From Camarhynchus parvulus (Eukaryota > Chordata > Aves > Passeriformes > Thraupidae), in the NCBI RefSeq assembly GCF_901933205.1, contig NC_044582.1:16049320-16113319 (forward strand): a DNA stretch of 64,000 nt. Reading direction: 5' to 3'. The position numbers and the translations under genes are program-made. Numbering within the stretch: position 1 is the stretch's first letter; each line of letters begins with the position of its first letter. The notes under the pieces are model-generated. The model saw nothing but the letters and a program-made list of their open reading frames with translations. It had not been told where the DNA came from and searched no databases. Positions 13,701-27,309 of this stretch are shown piece after piece.

Positions 13701-14705
13701 AGTTTTGCCTTGCTTGGAAGGTGGAAAGCAGGGGCTGTCTTCACTCAAGTCTGATTTTTGGAAAAAAAACCCACAAAAACCCACCTGATGACATTTCCAA
13801 AGCAAAATTCTCCGTTGTGATATTTGAGTTATGGGCCAAAATACTTACCCTTTTGCCAAAAAAACACCCCCAAGTTCATTCACAAGAGCTGTGGTTGCAT
13901 TCTCTTCTTCATTGTCTTGTTGTCTGGGCTTGTCCCCTCTTCTTGTGTTAGAGTGGCACACTAAGAGTGTGCTTGATGGAAATTCCAGACTCCTGGGTGC
14001 TCTGGGGTGCTTGGCTGCAGGATGGGAGACAGCCCAGACAGCCAGGCTCTGGCTCCCACCAAGGAACTGATGCAGTGCTCAGGATTCAATGACTCTTCTC
14101 TCTTTTCCTTATTAAGCTGTTCCTATTCTTGGGTGTTAGATATTTTTCAAATAAACATCAAAAGATGTTTTGAGAAACAGACACTTTCTGCTCCCTCAAA
14201 GGGGAAGGGAAATATGCATCTCAATGGAAACCCCGTTTTCTATTAAAAGCTGGTTTTGGTGAAATGAAGTCACCCAACCATACAGCTCAGTCCACACAAT
14301 TTCTGTGTGTTTCCATCCATTCCTCCTTTCCCTCCCAGTCTCCAAACCATTCTCTGCCTGCCTGATACATGTTGACATGAGAATTAAATATCTAAGGAGT
14401 ATGAATGCTTTTGCTTTAACAGAAGGCCAGGTTACTATTCCTAGCATGGAAAGTTAAATGAAATCATGCTGTGAGTGAATTCCTATTGATTTCTTCAGGA
14501 TTGATCAGAAACATTTGTCAAATTTTGTTTTCTTTCTGTCCTACATCTTCTTTAGACACATAGTTAAACATACTAAGGAACGTTTACATTTTAAAAATGT
14601 GTTCTAAGGTCTTTATATAAACATACATGTAATAAAAGTGACTGGTGATTTATATTTTCTATATACATTCAGGTACTTTATTTTCAAAGCCAAGGTTTTA
14701 AAAAA

Positions 14706-14729
14706 TAGGTGTCTAAATTCAGACACCTA
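14706..14729. repeat. Perfect 9-bp hairpin, TIR-like
   Basis: TAGGTGTCT, a 6-base spacer AAATTC, then AGACACCTA. The arms are exact reverse complements. It resembles the palindromic cores of old amniote non-autonomous DNA-transposon remnants with 'AGGCACCTAAAT'-type words, but no full element can be delimited. Confidence 0.6.
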
Positions 14730-17700
14730 AGTCTATCTTTGCAGCCTTTGGTTGCCTGATTTTCAAACATGTTAATACTCAGAAACATTTTTTTTCTGTT
14801 GAGTTGTCTCTTTTTGACAAAAATTTACATTGGGCTGGTTTTCATCTATTACAATCAGAAAGGGAAAATTAAAGATTATAAATTTTCAAAGGATTTAAAG
14901 GCGTAAAGAAAAAAAACCCTAAAACTACACATCTTTTTGCATATTTAATTGCAGAAAATGATGTGCATCGGTACAAGGCACATGAGTACAACCCAGCAGA
15001 TTCATCCTTGCTCACTGAATTTGACCTAAACCCGTTTTTTGCAGCATTTGTCTTTTCTTCTTTAGGTTCACACCAAGGCCTCCCGTTTGAAAAATGTATG
15101 TGTGCTCCTGCACCTAATGTATATGCATATTCAGTGTGATGGCATATGGAAATGGAGCATCCATGCCAAGAGTTTTCCAGCCAAGAGGCTTTTTGCATGT
15201 GTGAGTCTGGAGGGTTGTGTGCTTTTGGGGTAATTGTGCGTGTAAATCCAGCGGGCAGTCACACACTCAGCTATAACCTGTACAGCTGCATTAATACCTT
15301 TTTTAAAACATCCAGCAAAAGCTGGTGAGAAAAATGATACCTTTTTAGACACCTGGTCCTTGAAATAATAATAGAAAACCCCTAAAAGCTGATTATGGAT
15401 CGTGAAATGATGTGGTTCAGCTTTCAAAACCTGCTCCTGGGTCCCCCTCATAAACACAGGTCACTCTTACATTTAGGCACTATTAGATTTGCAGGTTTAA
15501 TTACAAGCAAATAATTTTTTGAAGCGGTAAAAATAAATTGGTGCTGTTCTAAAATCCAAAGAGAGAAAATTAAAATTTTAAAAAATAGGAAGAAATAAAT
15601 AAGCATATAGCAAGAAAAAGTTAGTGGAGCAGCTGTGTAAATAATACAATGTTAAAGAATAAAAGGAAACAGCCAAATCCACTTGGGATGAGGAAGGAGC
15701 CTAAAATCCCTTTATGCTCTAATGAGGTCTAGCTTGTTGGTTGTGCCTTTTTTTTTTCTGCCAGCTCCAGGTCTGCTTTAGAAAGGCACTGGAAGAAAGG
15801 AAGGAAAATGAGGTTATCCCAAAAAAATCTACTACTATTTGGTAAAGGCACAGGAATAGAGAATGAAGCAATGGTTTAATATTGGGAGTAGAAGCTGCAT
15901 GAAGTAATCACCTGAACATTTACTTCATTCATTAGTGCAAAGCAAATGCTGGATTGTGCAGAAGTCAATGAAAAATTTCCATGGTTTTGCTGCAGGCTTT
16001 ACTGAATGACACCACTTGTCCACAGAAGTGCTCTGAACCTCAGACTCAGAGCCTCAGCGGTGCACCTGGAGCTCTGCATGTGGAATCCAGCAAGGTGAGA
16101 AAGGCATCTCTAATGTCCTGGGAGCAGGGAACCTGTGGCTTTGCACCTAGAGGGTGAGTTCTGCACTCTTCATCTGCATTTTGTAACAGCTCTCAAGATC
16201 TTGAAGATAATCTAGGATTAGTAAAAAAACCCCTGTAAATCAAGTAATGCACATGTTCTTGTTGCTTAGAAGTTAGAAACCATGGTTTATTCTAAGTAGA
16301 AATCTGTTGCTTGGATATGTAAGGATGTAAATTAAGTTTGCGAGACTTTACAAAGGGACAAGGTGCTAGGAATAAATTGTTAGTTAATCCTAATTGTTGC
16401 TGCTTGTCCAGTGTAATTACCACTTTGTACATGAATGCAAGGCTTCAAAAAGGAGCCAGGGAAGCTCCCTCTGCCCAGGAGCTCCACATTTCTCTGCAGA
16501 CACCCAGTGCCATGAAGCATGTGGAGCCTGCCTGGCGCCTGCTCCATCTCCTGAGTAAGGGCCATGGGGAGAGGGAAGCCAACACAAACTGCGCTCCAGC
16601 AGGACTGGGCTCTCAGTGTTTCTAAGGAAAGTCCAACTGGCAGCAGTTAAAGCTGCCTTGTGGGGCTCTGGCCCTCTCCAGCTGTGCTGGGCACTGCCAC
16701 AGGGCAGGAATTCAGGGATGGTCATGCTCTCTTTAACTCTTAGCTCAGACTCTTGACCCAGTGCCTGGGCCACCTTGGTGAGCTTGCAAAGCGTTTGCTG
16801 GTCCTTTCCAATCCTGCTCTCATGTGCTTGGTTCATTGGCACAAGGGCTAACACTTGCTATTTTTGCAGGATTGACTGGCTGCAAACCCACAAATTTCAG
16901 CAGGGTTTTCTCTAGTTAATAGGTGCCCTATTGCCATTACTACCATGTGCAGTTGCTGTATGATGTCAGATAACTGTTATGTGGGATTTGGGGCTCCTTT
17001 CAGTTTCCACTGCCAAGTCTGAGCTCCTTTTTGACAGAGTTGATTTTTTACCTTAGATTTTAGAACATACTTTTTTAGTAGCTGTGTGACTTTGTCACAT
17101 GGGAAAATAAGGGCAAAATTAATTTCATTTCTGACTGAAATCTATCCACCTACCAATCTATTATATTATTTTTCTATTTTTCTGTCTACCTCTTCATCTT
17201 TCTAAATATGAGCATAAAGTAGTATCTATTCACTAGGGCAATGGTGGTCTTAGAATTTAATTACAACCTGAGGTATCTGGTGTTCTAACTTGCTGTCCCA
17301 TCCTGCATCAAGGAGACCTATAAGACCTACAGAAAGACACGTTCAAGTAGTTTTTACCTGCTAATAGCAGTTCTATCATTGCAAGATCTGGCAAGACGGT
17401 CAAACACCATGTTCTCCCAAGGGTATGTAGAGCAGGCAGAGCTGAGGGAGAGATTAGCAGGTTTTCTGTGGAAGGAGGGTCCATCTGTAAGAGTGAAGAG
17501 AGCCCTCACTGATGTGCCACTTGTAAATGCCTATGAACTCTGTAACAGGTGTGGTGCTTTGTTCAACAGCTGCAATCTTTTCATTGTACCTCTCTTTGTT
17601 GAATTCAGATACAAGAACTTCATCGTCAACAAATCTAATATCTGTTCTTGTCCCACTTGAAAGGGTCAAATGAAATTTCCCGCCAGAGAATAAAAAAATT

Positions 17701-18378
17701 CTGAAGCTCCCCAGTGAGTTTGGGTGGCAGCATGCCAAGAGAGAGGGGAGTGGAGGAATGGATGGCTGGAGAGCAGTGATGCTCTCAGAGCATCAGCAGA
17801 ACAGTGATGTCAGTGGGGGTGAAAAGGGCTCCCCAGGCTGGCAGTCCCACAGCAGGAGAGGCAGGGCTGGCATGGCAGCCAGGCAGGAGCTGTGAAATCA
17901 CTTCTTCCTGAGATGTCAGGGCTGATTGCCCCCAGAGACTCCCATTTAGGAGATCAGGTGAGGCTCTCTGGGGCTGCTGTCTGGTGGTGGAGGTGGTCCA
18001 CAAGCAGGGATGCTCAGGCTGCAGTGGGAGCTCATGGCAGCCTCTTGCTGACCTCGTGGTCATGTCAGTATTTCCAATGTGCCTGGCTCTGCAGAGAGGA
18101 AAGGAAGATGGAGAGGGGGAGAAGCCCAAAATTCTCCCGAGTCTCTCCAGTCAAACATTGCTCAGGATGCTGGTTGGATACTCTATGACATGTTGAGAGA
18201 AGGATTCAAAAAGAGCTTCCTTTTACAATAACAGCACTAAACCATTATAAAAATACACCTACATCTTCAACAAAACTGCAGCATATGTTTTCGAGTCAAA
18301 GACATTTGCACCAAATGCAGTCTAGAGATGTCTGGCAGCTGAAGCGGGGAGCAGGTGTATATTTAGCCCTTTCAAATG

Positions 18379-18392
18379 TGCACTTAAGTGCA
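18379..18392. promoter_or_regulatory. Palindrome with paired NKX2-type sites
   Basis: TGCACTTAAGTGCA is a perfect 14-bp palindrome. It contains CACTTAA and TTAAGTG, which match NK2-class homeodomain sites on both strands. Nothing in the sequence proves occupancy. Confidence 0.35.
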
Positions 18393-21040
18393 TGTAAATA
18401 TTTGCTAGGTCAGAGCATCAGTGTGCTAACAAGCCACATGTGACAATGTCCATTTCCCAGGAGCCTGTGCTTTGCACATTCTCTCAAACCTCTGCACCGT
18501 TAGTGCAACGTGTTTTTACTTGGCTTGTGCTAACCCTATCTCCTTGTATCACTGTAGAGGCAGCTCCACCTCTGCTGCAGTAAACAGCTTTTCCTGACAG
18601 TGGCACGTTGTAGGGACAGGGACACTGTCCCAGTGCAGTGCTAGTCCTGGTATCTTCCAAGAGTCAAAGCCTCAAACAAACACCTAGAAAGAAATCAAAG
18701 AAAAGATTTGGTTAGAAATTAGAATTTTTCATCTTTCAAGATAAAACTATTGGGCACCTCTAAGTTCTTTGGATTACTTGCACAGGCTATGGAATAATAA
18801 GACCTCAAGAATTGCTGTGCTGTAAACTTGGGGAAAGCCCATGGCCTGTTCAGAGCGGGGGATGGCACAAAGTAGTGAAAGGACATGGAGTAACCCATCA
18901 CCAACACCCTCTTCCCATATCAGCAAATGGACTCAGTTATGAGAATAAAAGGGACCTTGGCTGCAAATGACTTAGGGCAGCATAAATATGTATTATGAAT
19001 TTTAGGCTCAGACATAATTAAATGCCATTTGTCAGATCTATGCTTGTTTTTCATCTCATTTGAGTTTTACAGAATGAATTAACTAACAAATGTGCCTCTG
19101 ATTCTACCATAACAAATCATTTCTCAGAAAAGTTGCCTCCAAGCAGCAGTGAGAGAGTGACTGGGGGGAGTGACCTTCTGCTGTGAAGTTGTCACGTTCC
19201 AGCAGAGCCCTGAGTGGCAATGACAGCCTCAGTAATGGGGAGCCCATAGTGGCCTGGCAGTCTTGTTGATAACTTGTTAATTTATTTAGTGCAGTGGTGC
19301 AGAGGCAAAGATCTGGAGTAAAGGGTGGGGTGGGCTGAGCCTCAGGGCTGAAATATGTAAATATTCTGGTTTGGAGAAAAAAAAGTAAATTTCTTGTTCA
19401 TTGTCACTAAATGAGGTTGGTGACAGGAGCCACTGGTGAGCAAATAGGCTCAGGTTTGTACCAAGGCAGCTTTCATTAAACACCTGATACAGCAAATGTA
19501 TGGTCAGCGTGCGCACAGTTTGGGTAATAGAGCTCTAAGTGCTCCTCTTCTGGCCGTGTGAAAGCACGATTACAGCACACCAAGGGACTTTCATCCTGAG
19601 CTGAGTCATAGGATGAGAAACAAAGGGTCTGTGTGCCTTTGGCAGGCAAAAGGGAGACAGGGTTTAAGAGCATGTGCGAAGAAATCCTTTCCTTGCAATT
19701 TAACTGTATCTTGTAGAGCCATCTCGCTTTGCTCCATCATATTAAACCAAAGCTCCTTCTTATACTTAGCAAATTACTATAGCAAATGGATGGATTTGCT
19801 AACCATGTCTAAAATTCTGTTCTGGAGCGTTAGTAACTGCTCAGGAATGGGTGATCTACATCCTTTAAAGGATCTAATGTCTTCTCCAAGGGACAAGCTC
19901 CTGCAAGACCCAGATCTGTTGGTAATATCATAAAAGAGATACTCCAAAATCAAAACATTTATGTTGTTTGGAGAGTCCCACATGTTGTCCCTAGCAGGTG
20001 GCCTCTTGCAGCTGTACTCTTCATGCTGTGTAGTTCATGCATTTATGAAAGTAGTTTGTCATATCAGGTTAATGAAAATGTGCAACAAATGCTCTAAATT
20101 GAGCTGTAGGCAAACAGGTGAGTCAAACAAATAAAGCTGATAAGAATTGTCCTGTGTACACCTCTGCAGAATTATCCTTAAAATATCTTAAAGAAGATGG
20201 GGTAGAGAGTATTTAACAAATAATGTGGTGTCATTTGAAAAACAAATCCAGATGGTGGTGTTAGCATATCCAGTGACTTAACCATAATGCCATGTGTCTG
20301 CAGGAAAACAATAACCCCCACACAGCCCAAGCCTGCAAGCGTGAATTCATACACACTGAGGAGTTTCCTTATAAATATGAGGAAAGAAACAGCACCTGGT
20401 GGCCAGGTACCTGCAGGAATACTGGTAGCAAGTATTGGATCTCACCCATGAGCACAGCCATTCTCATGGCAGGCTGAAGAAAAGCACATTTCCCTCTTTC
20501 CCAGTGAGGGAAGAGGTGCACCAGGCTGTCTGCAGGCACTTGTCATCAGCTGTGGCCCCAGAGGTGTCCATGGAGCTTGGGCAGCCTGCTCCCATCTTCT
20601 TCTTGCTCTTCCCAGGCCCTGAATGTGTTACTGCAGCTGAGCTGTGTCCTCCAGCTTCTGGAGGGCCTGGAGTGCCCACGGGACACCTCTGCTCTTGGCC
20701 TCAGTGCATGAATGTGCACGAGGAATTTCCCCAGAACATTTATTATCCCTGGTACCACAGTCAACAGTTGGCTGGGTAACTGAGCAAATTTACTTGAACT
20801 CTTTATTTCCCAGGTCTTATTTTTCTAAGGAAGGCAATAAATCAATGACAGGAAAAGTACTCACCAGGCAGAAATTGGGTAGCTTCATGACTTAATCAGC
20901 ACTGATTAATGCCGGTCGGGAATCTATCTCTGCATTTCTTTGGAATACATTTTGGAAAGTCTGCTAGTTCCTAGCAGAGTTTTGCATGAAAAATTAAATT
21001 ACTTGCACATTCCTGTCTCTCCTTAACAACTAGGCTCCTG

Positions 21041-21360
21041 GAGGCTCGCACCCATCTTTTCCCGTAGGTCTGTCTGTCTGGGCTCTCCGTGGAGCAGCGC
21101 TCCCTCCAGAGCTGGAGGCAGATGGTCGCTGGGGAGCCCAGTGCCAGGTCTGGGTGACAGGAGCGGAAAGGCAGGGACAGCCACAGCCGGATGAGACACT
21201 TCTCTTCCTCTCTGGATGTCACAGGCTGAAAACGCCAGAGGTACGTCAGCCAGAGATGGGGCTGGGGGCCGGAGCTGCGTCAGAGGCAGCGCTTCTCCTG
21301 CGGGGGTGGAAGAGGAGCCCTGGCTCCCCAGGAAGGTCAAGGCCGGCCAGCAAACAACCC
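21041..21360. other. Moderately GC- and CpG-rich patch
   Basis: GC-rich stretch with more CpG than its surroundings and several CRE/AP-1-like words (TACGTCAG at about 21,241, GCGTCAG at about 21,277, GGTGACAGG at about 21,152). Open frames on both strands here are a by-product of low stop-codon density. It could be a regulatory element; no transcript evidence is visible. Confidence 0.3.
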
Positions 21361-24300
21361 GGGCAAGAAACCCCCAGATGGATAAACAATCCAGACATCT
21401 GGTGAGATCCCGGCATTGCTGCAATCAGGGAGGTTTTGGCACCGGCTTTGACACTGCCAGGATTTCCCTTGTAATTAGCAGCGTGCAGCCTGTCTGGGGA
21501 GGATGTTCCCTCCGGAAAGCTGCTGGGACCAGGCTGCAAATCGAGCTTAATCTCTGTGAAGCAAAGAATAACACCCAGTTATTCTCTGGCTCCCCAAATA
21601 TCAGAAAATTGATAACTGGAACTCAACAAATAGTAGATGCTACTGATAACTAACTGGCTTGGTTGCTGCCCAGATTTCATAAGGGACTCACAGTGGGGCC
21701 ACGAGGATAGCAGTGGAACAGACTTGGAGCAGCCATGAGAAGGGATTCAGTATGGCAAAGGGAGCATAAACCTCAGAGCATGTGGAAGTGCCTGGATCCC
21801 CTTCACAGCATCAGAAAGTAAGGTGGGTACATATAAACCAGGCAAATTAAACCATAAATATATTATGATAAAAGGCTCAGTCTGGTAAGATTATCAACAC
21901 AATAGATTTTTCAGTTTCTACACTGATCCAGGCACACAGACACATAAAATACCTCCACAATAGGGTTTTTCTTGGAAAAAAAATAAATCTGTGTTGTTAA
22001 AGACCTTAGCTACCTGTATTTGAAGATCGTTGTCTGAAAAGATGAAAAACATACATTTTCATTTCATTTCAGATTAGCATGGTAAACAGCTAGATCTGTT
22101 CTTTCAAGTGGAGCATTCGGCTCCATTTGTTAGCTTTGTTGCTGATATTTCACCTCTCTTATTTACTTAACATAGTTTGACAAGAAATTCTCAGTGAGAT
22201 AATATATCTGCATGAAAGACAGTCTTGGGGAACAAGTCCAGGGGTTTCTGTGGGACAGAATCAATTATTTATGCCTTTGCCATTTTGGTCTGCCTTCATT
22301 CCACAGAAAGCACTCGGAAGAGCTACCCAACCAGCTGCACATTTTTGGTAGATAGATACATTCTATTTTTAGGGAGAAGTGAAAAAAAAAAAAAAAAGGA
22401 CATCAGTATAAATCAAGATTGCACCCACTTGTGAAAAATATCAAATCCCAAGTGATGGAAGCTAACACCCTGCAAAACAACACCCTCTCCCCAGCCAGGC
22501 AGGATGGCCCCTGCTGCAGGGAGCAACCAGTGCAAACAGAATTAGCAAATGTTCCTGTTGCTGTTTGCCACACAAAATTAGACAAACTGTACAGAAGTCA
22601 ACTTTCTTTTTCCCAAACAGCGCAGTAGAAATGATCCTTACACAGCAACCAGCTGGTGCAAGGAGTTTCTGAGGCTGAAGTAAGGCAGGTGATGGAGGAC
22701 ACCTCCATTCTTCAACAAATATCAGAAAGGAAAATTGCTTACCCATTCTGGATAGCTCAAAAACATAAACCAGAGCAGTCTCACATCCAGCCCATCCCAG
22801 CTCAGAGCAGCAGGCAGACCCTGAAGAGACCCAAGGCACTGGAGTTCCTGTTTCAGCACCGTGTGATGGGACAATGCCAAACATCAATCCAAAGGCAGGC
22901 AGCCGTGCTGTAGCCAAAGGCTGCAGGGACAGCAGAGTGGCTCCAGTTCCTGCAGCAGCATCACAGTAAGTGATGAGGGGAAGTTTCTGCAGCCCATGAG
23001 CACTTTGTCAGTCAGAGGTCAACGAGAAAGGATAAAGAATACAAAAAAAAATATAGCATAAATAAAAAAATAAGTGGGGTAGAGGAATGAAAGGGAATGG
23101 GCAGTGAATTTAAAAAAATAGAGAGAAACCAAAGCATGCTAAAAACTTACCCAAAGTAAAAGCCAGGCCTTCATGATGTGCCTGCAGAAGCCTAGGTGAA
23201 ATCCCCCCCTCACTTTGATGATGGAGGGTCAGGTCTTTAGGAAAAAGGGTTAGCCTGGACATAATGAAAAGAAAGAATGTAGTGCAAACGAAGGAAAATA
23301 AGTGAGTGGTGCTGTACAAAAATAATGATTCTGTAGCTACTAGGCAATATTGTCATCTCTGCACACATCCAAGGACTTAAGTGACCCACTACTCTTGCTG
23401 AGGATCTGCTCCATTAATAATAAGAAAGAGCAATTTAAACTATGGCTTTTTTCATTGTGTTTTATACAGGTTTGGGGAATGTGTTATCAAAGGCTCCAAT
23501 TCTGGCCAAAGTCCACGGGAATCATCACCTGTGGTCAGGCCCTGGATAGAAAGATCAGAGCTATCTTTGCGTAGCCCTACCACCAAAAACAGATCAATCA
23601 GAAGTAACTCAAAAGGAAATAGTCTACAGGGAACAGATGAAGATGCATTTAGAGGAAATAATCCCCATTCAGGATGCCATTATTAAAAGAGAGAGATAAC
23701 TATCAGAGCTAAGATATGTCAGGGCAACCTCGTTGACATGGGACTGGAGAACTTCTACTGTAAAAGCAGAGAAACTAGGTCAGTGCTTTTTGAAGAGAGG
23801 AAAGCTCAGGGTGGACATCATTATTTTATACACGATTCTAAGGGGAATAGCTAGGAGAGATGTCAGAAAACTAGTGTCAAATACAAGAACAAATGGACAG
23901 GCTCTAAGAAAGGGAAATGAAGAGAAACTAAAGGAGGCTTGAGCTCAAGGGATATAAACATTTCTGTACACACTAAGCAGTTGATGCAAGGACTGGGTTA
24001 CAGAAAGGGCTGCTAAGAGCAACCAATAAGGGTTTGGAAAAGGAAAAGCTTTCTGGGGTACAGCCACCTGAGAGCAGACAAATCTGTCTCTTGATCTTGT
24101 CTGTCCCTAGAATTGCCCAAGTTTCAATCTCAAAATTACTACGAGGTTCACATACAGTAAATCTCTGTGCAAGCGCAATAGATTGAAGTGAGAATTCAGT
24201 TTATCACTCAAAGATAAAACTCAGAAGAGCGTTTGCCTTCTAATTCTATTAATATAAATGTAATTACAAGGGATAATTCCAATTCAAATGTTAACTTATA

Positions 24301-25029
24301 AGGACTGGTGGAGGTAGCAGCCTACAGAGAAAGAGATGATGCTGGAATCCCTGATTCTTATGTTTGATCAATAGTTCAGTACTAATAGACTTTATTTATT
24401 AATTGGAGCATGTGGTTTGAAAATTAGCCTAGTTTTTTAGGTGGCATGCTCTAACAACTAGAATTTTTGCATGTTGCCGTTATCTCTATACAAGGAAAAA
24501 AACCTCTCTGTAGTGTTGTAACAGATAAGAATTGTCTTTATTTAAAAAAAAATTAAAAAGGCAGAATGCTAACTATGATGCAAGTGGCTTCCAGAACATG
24601 CTGCCTTAAACACAGATCAAAACAATACTCTTTGTTCTAAGTACCTGAGATGTAAACCAGTCACTAGGGGAAGGGAAAAACCAAACAAGTAGATTGAGGT
24701 AATAGCTTAGGGCAAGGGGAATTGAAGACAGAGAAAAATCAGTGGACTGTACAGTCTAGAGCTCTTTTAGGGCATTTTCTTATATCCTCTAAAATTTAAA
24801 GGCAAAACTTCATATGCTAGAAATAAGCATGGCTTTACTGAAGCTGATGAAACTAAGCTATGGATCTGTTTCCAAATATAAATTCTACTACTGTTAAAGA
24901 AGAAAATAGGAAAAAAAGTAGCAGAAACACAGGAGACGCAACAGTCCCATTGAATATGTGTCAGATTCTGAGTCCTGTAAAAAGTGTAATGCCAACCTTG
25001 TTCATTGGGAGTTTTCCATGTTTAGAATA

Positions 25030-25140
25030 GTATGGTTTAGGATATGGTATAGGAGTGATTATGGTAGTATGAGGTTGACAGTTGGATTAGGTGATCTTGA
25101 AGGTCTCTTCCAGCCTTGATGATTCTGTAATTCTGTAATT
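25030..25140 (+). mobile_element. CR1 LINE 3' end fragment
   Basis: Shows the CR1 terminal signature: GTTGGATTAGGTGATCTTGA, then AGGTCTCTTCCAGCCTTGAT, ending in the short direct tail ATTCTGTA repeated (25,122-25,140). It is only about 110 bases long, severely 5'-truncated as usual for avian CR1, and inserted in plus orientation. Confidence 0.85.
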
Positions 25141-27089
25141 AATTTTTTCTGCTGTCTTACCTTGGCCTGAAAAATGTCACAAATCTTCCTCCTTTCCAGC
25201 CCAGTGGTTAAACAAGAGAGATCTTGAAGTGAAATATGAGGAGGAAAGGGTCTGAGCGTGCTGTAGCCCTCTCTGCCTCCATTCTGTACTGAGGTAGTAG
25301 AAATGTGCCTGTGCCATCCAGGTCGTAAAAATCCCTGGCAATGGGATGCTCATAAAACTTTCAGAGTGTGCTCAGATCAATTGGGAACCACCAGGATGTG
25401 ATACTGAGATGAAGTGGCCCATCTCAACCACCGTTACAGCCACTGAGACATTGATGCTGACACGGAACCAAAAATTTGTCACGACGCTGGGGAAGAGCAG
25501 GGATCACAGAGTGAGTGATACTGATCAAAGCAGATGAGAGTCAGGAATGTTTATCCAGGAGATGCAAACTCAGACACATACCTCGGTGATCTGAAGCCGT
25601 CAGAGTTAATATGCTGTCTATTAACATTTGTTCAAATACGCACCTGTCAGAGCACGTAGAGGAAAAGGCTTTTTTAGGTCAATCTGACACGTGAAGAGTG
25701 AGATGTTGTCAAGGGGAGCTAACCCTGGCTGGCTGGCAGTGGGTGCTGTGTTTTCTGTGCACCTTGTCTTCTTCTAGACACCAAACCCCAAAGTTCAGCG
25801 CTCTCGGTGGACTTCGGCTTTACTCCAGTATGACCATTTCTCACACTCTTAATAACATTTGAATATCTGCTGTGCTAATGCACGTGTGTTCTGGCAGGGG
25901 AATGCAATGCTTGTGGTTACTGGTTGTCTGCAGCAGAGGTGAGGTTGGAAAAGCCAGAGCTTTTTTTTTTTTCCTACAGCCAGAGCTCTCCAGAGCTCAC
26001 CACCCAGTTGCAGCCTCATGGATCAATGCTCTCAGGAGGGAAGTGCAGCATCCCGGCAGCCCAGCAGCCTCAAGCCTCTGTGCTGATCCTCTGCTGATGT
26101 TTGGGTATGTAACAGCCACCCCAGGAGCACTTACAATAGGTTATGTAGTGAAGAAAATAGGGTGACCAATAAGTTTTCACCTCTCACTAGGTGTTTAAAA
26201 TGACATCCCGTTATCAAGCAGCTGGGCACTCCCTGGGAAGATCTTTCATATCTGTTTCATATACAGGCTATCACAAAATGTTACTTGTATTATTGTGCGT
26301 CCTTAAGCGATAGGAAAGCAGAGAATTTATGTTTTGGGCAGTCCCCAGATTTAATGTCACTGCTATTGCCCGTGCCACGGTTGCATATCTTCACCTGAAC
26401 TTTGAAATCTCACTGCATATCAGGCAGTTTCAGAGCAAACCCATGTTCTTAATGAGTAAATGAAGTTACTGTTACTTTAGTTTATTCTAAGTGTTGAACC
26501 CAGCATGGGATCTAACCTGGAACAGTCATCTCAAGAATATTGCAGTGGAAAGTAGAGCGTAGGATTTAACATTGGAAATTAGAAGTTGATCCTACTTCTT
26601 ATACAAAATTGAGATTGACAAAATTGAGGTTTATCTACATAAACCTTTAAACAAAGATGTGGCTCTGAATCAAAATTAGGGAACTGGAGAAATGAAATTG
26701 AGGACTTTGTGCTCTTAAAGGAAACTTGCCCAGCAAGACTGTCAGCAGCGGAGAACTAAGCACAGACATTAATGGAGTCAGGTCTTTTTCTGGAGGTCAA
26801 TTTTTAATAAATCAAGATTGTTTAAAAATTATAATTATTGATTAATTAAATTTATACTTGGAGCTTAGCCCTCTTAGTTTTGAAGAGTCTGTACACCCAG
26901 TTGGTATGAATGAATGAACTGAAAGAAAGGGAAAAAAGTCATTATTTAATTAACTGTTATTCCAACTGGATTTAGTGCTAGCAGTAGATTTGGGTGTCTG
27001 TTCCCCACAAGTATGAGTAAAGGGGTTTTGCAAGACTCTCTCTGCAGTCAGATTCCATAAAGCAGCCTGCCCTGGATCTGACTATAAAG
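25141..27089. other. Intergenic, no gene recognised
   Basis: No gene signal. Contains a T-run at about 25,961-25,972 and a TAAT-rich patch at 26,810-26,870. One 97-codon open frame (25,872-26,165) includes translated T-run phenylalanines and is not credible as a gene. Confidence 0.5.
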
Positions 27090-27309
27090 AAACTAAAAAA
27101 GGGCAGATTTGGGTTAGATACCAGGATGAAATTCTTTGCTGTGAGGGTGGTGAGGCACTAGTACAGGTTGCCCAGAGCAGCGCCCAAGGCCAGGCTGGAC
27201 AGGGCTTGGAGCTCCCTGTGACAGTGGAATATGTCCCCGTCCATGGCAGGGTTTGGAACAAGATGGGCTTTAAGCTCCCTTCCAATGCAAACCATTCCAT
27301 GATTCCATG
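27090..27309 (+). mobile_element. CR1 LINE 3' end
   Basis: Typical CR1 body: AAATTCTTTGCTGTGAGGGT, GGTGAGGCACTAGTACAGGT, TGCCCAGAGCAGC, then GGACAGGGCTTGGAGCTCCC, ending in CCATTCCATGATTCCATGA. Plus orientation, 5'-truncated, diverged. No reverse-transcriptase region remains. Confidence 0.9.

Larger units (their letters stand above)
10800..25029. other. Intergenic desert without recognised mobile elements
   Basis: About 14 kb in which I recognise no gene, no CR1 and no SINE. Open frames are short and mutually overlapping. Contents noted separately: a perfect hairpin at 14,706-14,729, a 14-bp palindrome at 18,379-18,392 and a moderately CpG-rich patch at 21,041-21,360. An A-run occurs at 22,382-22,397. 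The absence of recognisable CR1 over this length is unusual compared with the 25-33 kb block. Confidence 0.5.
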
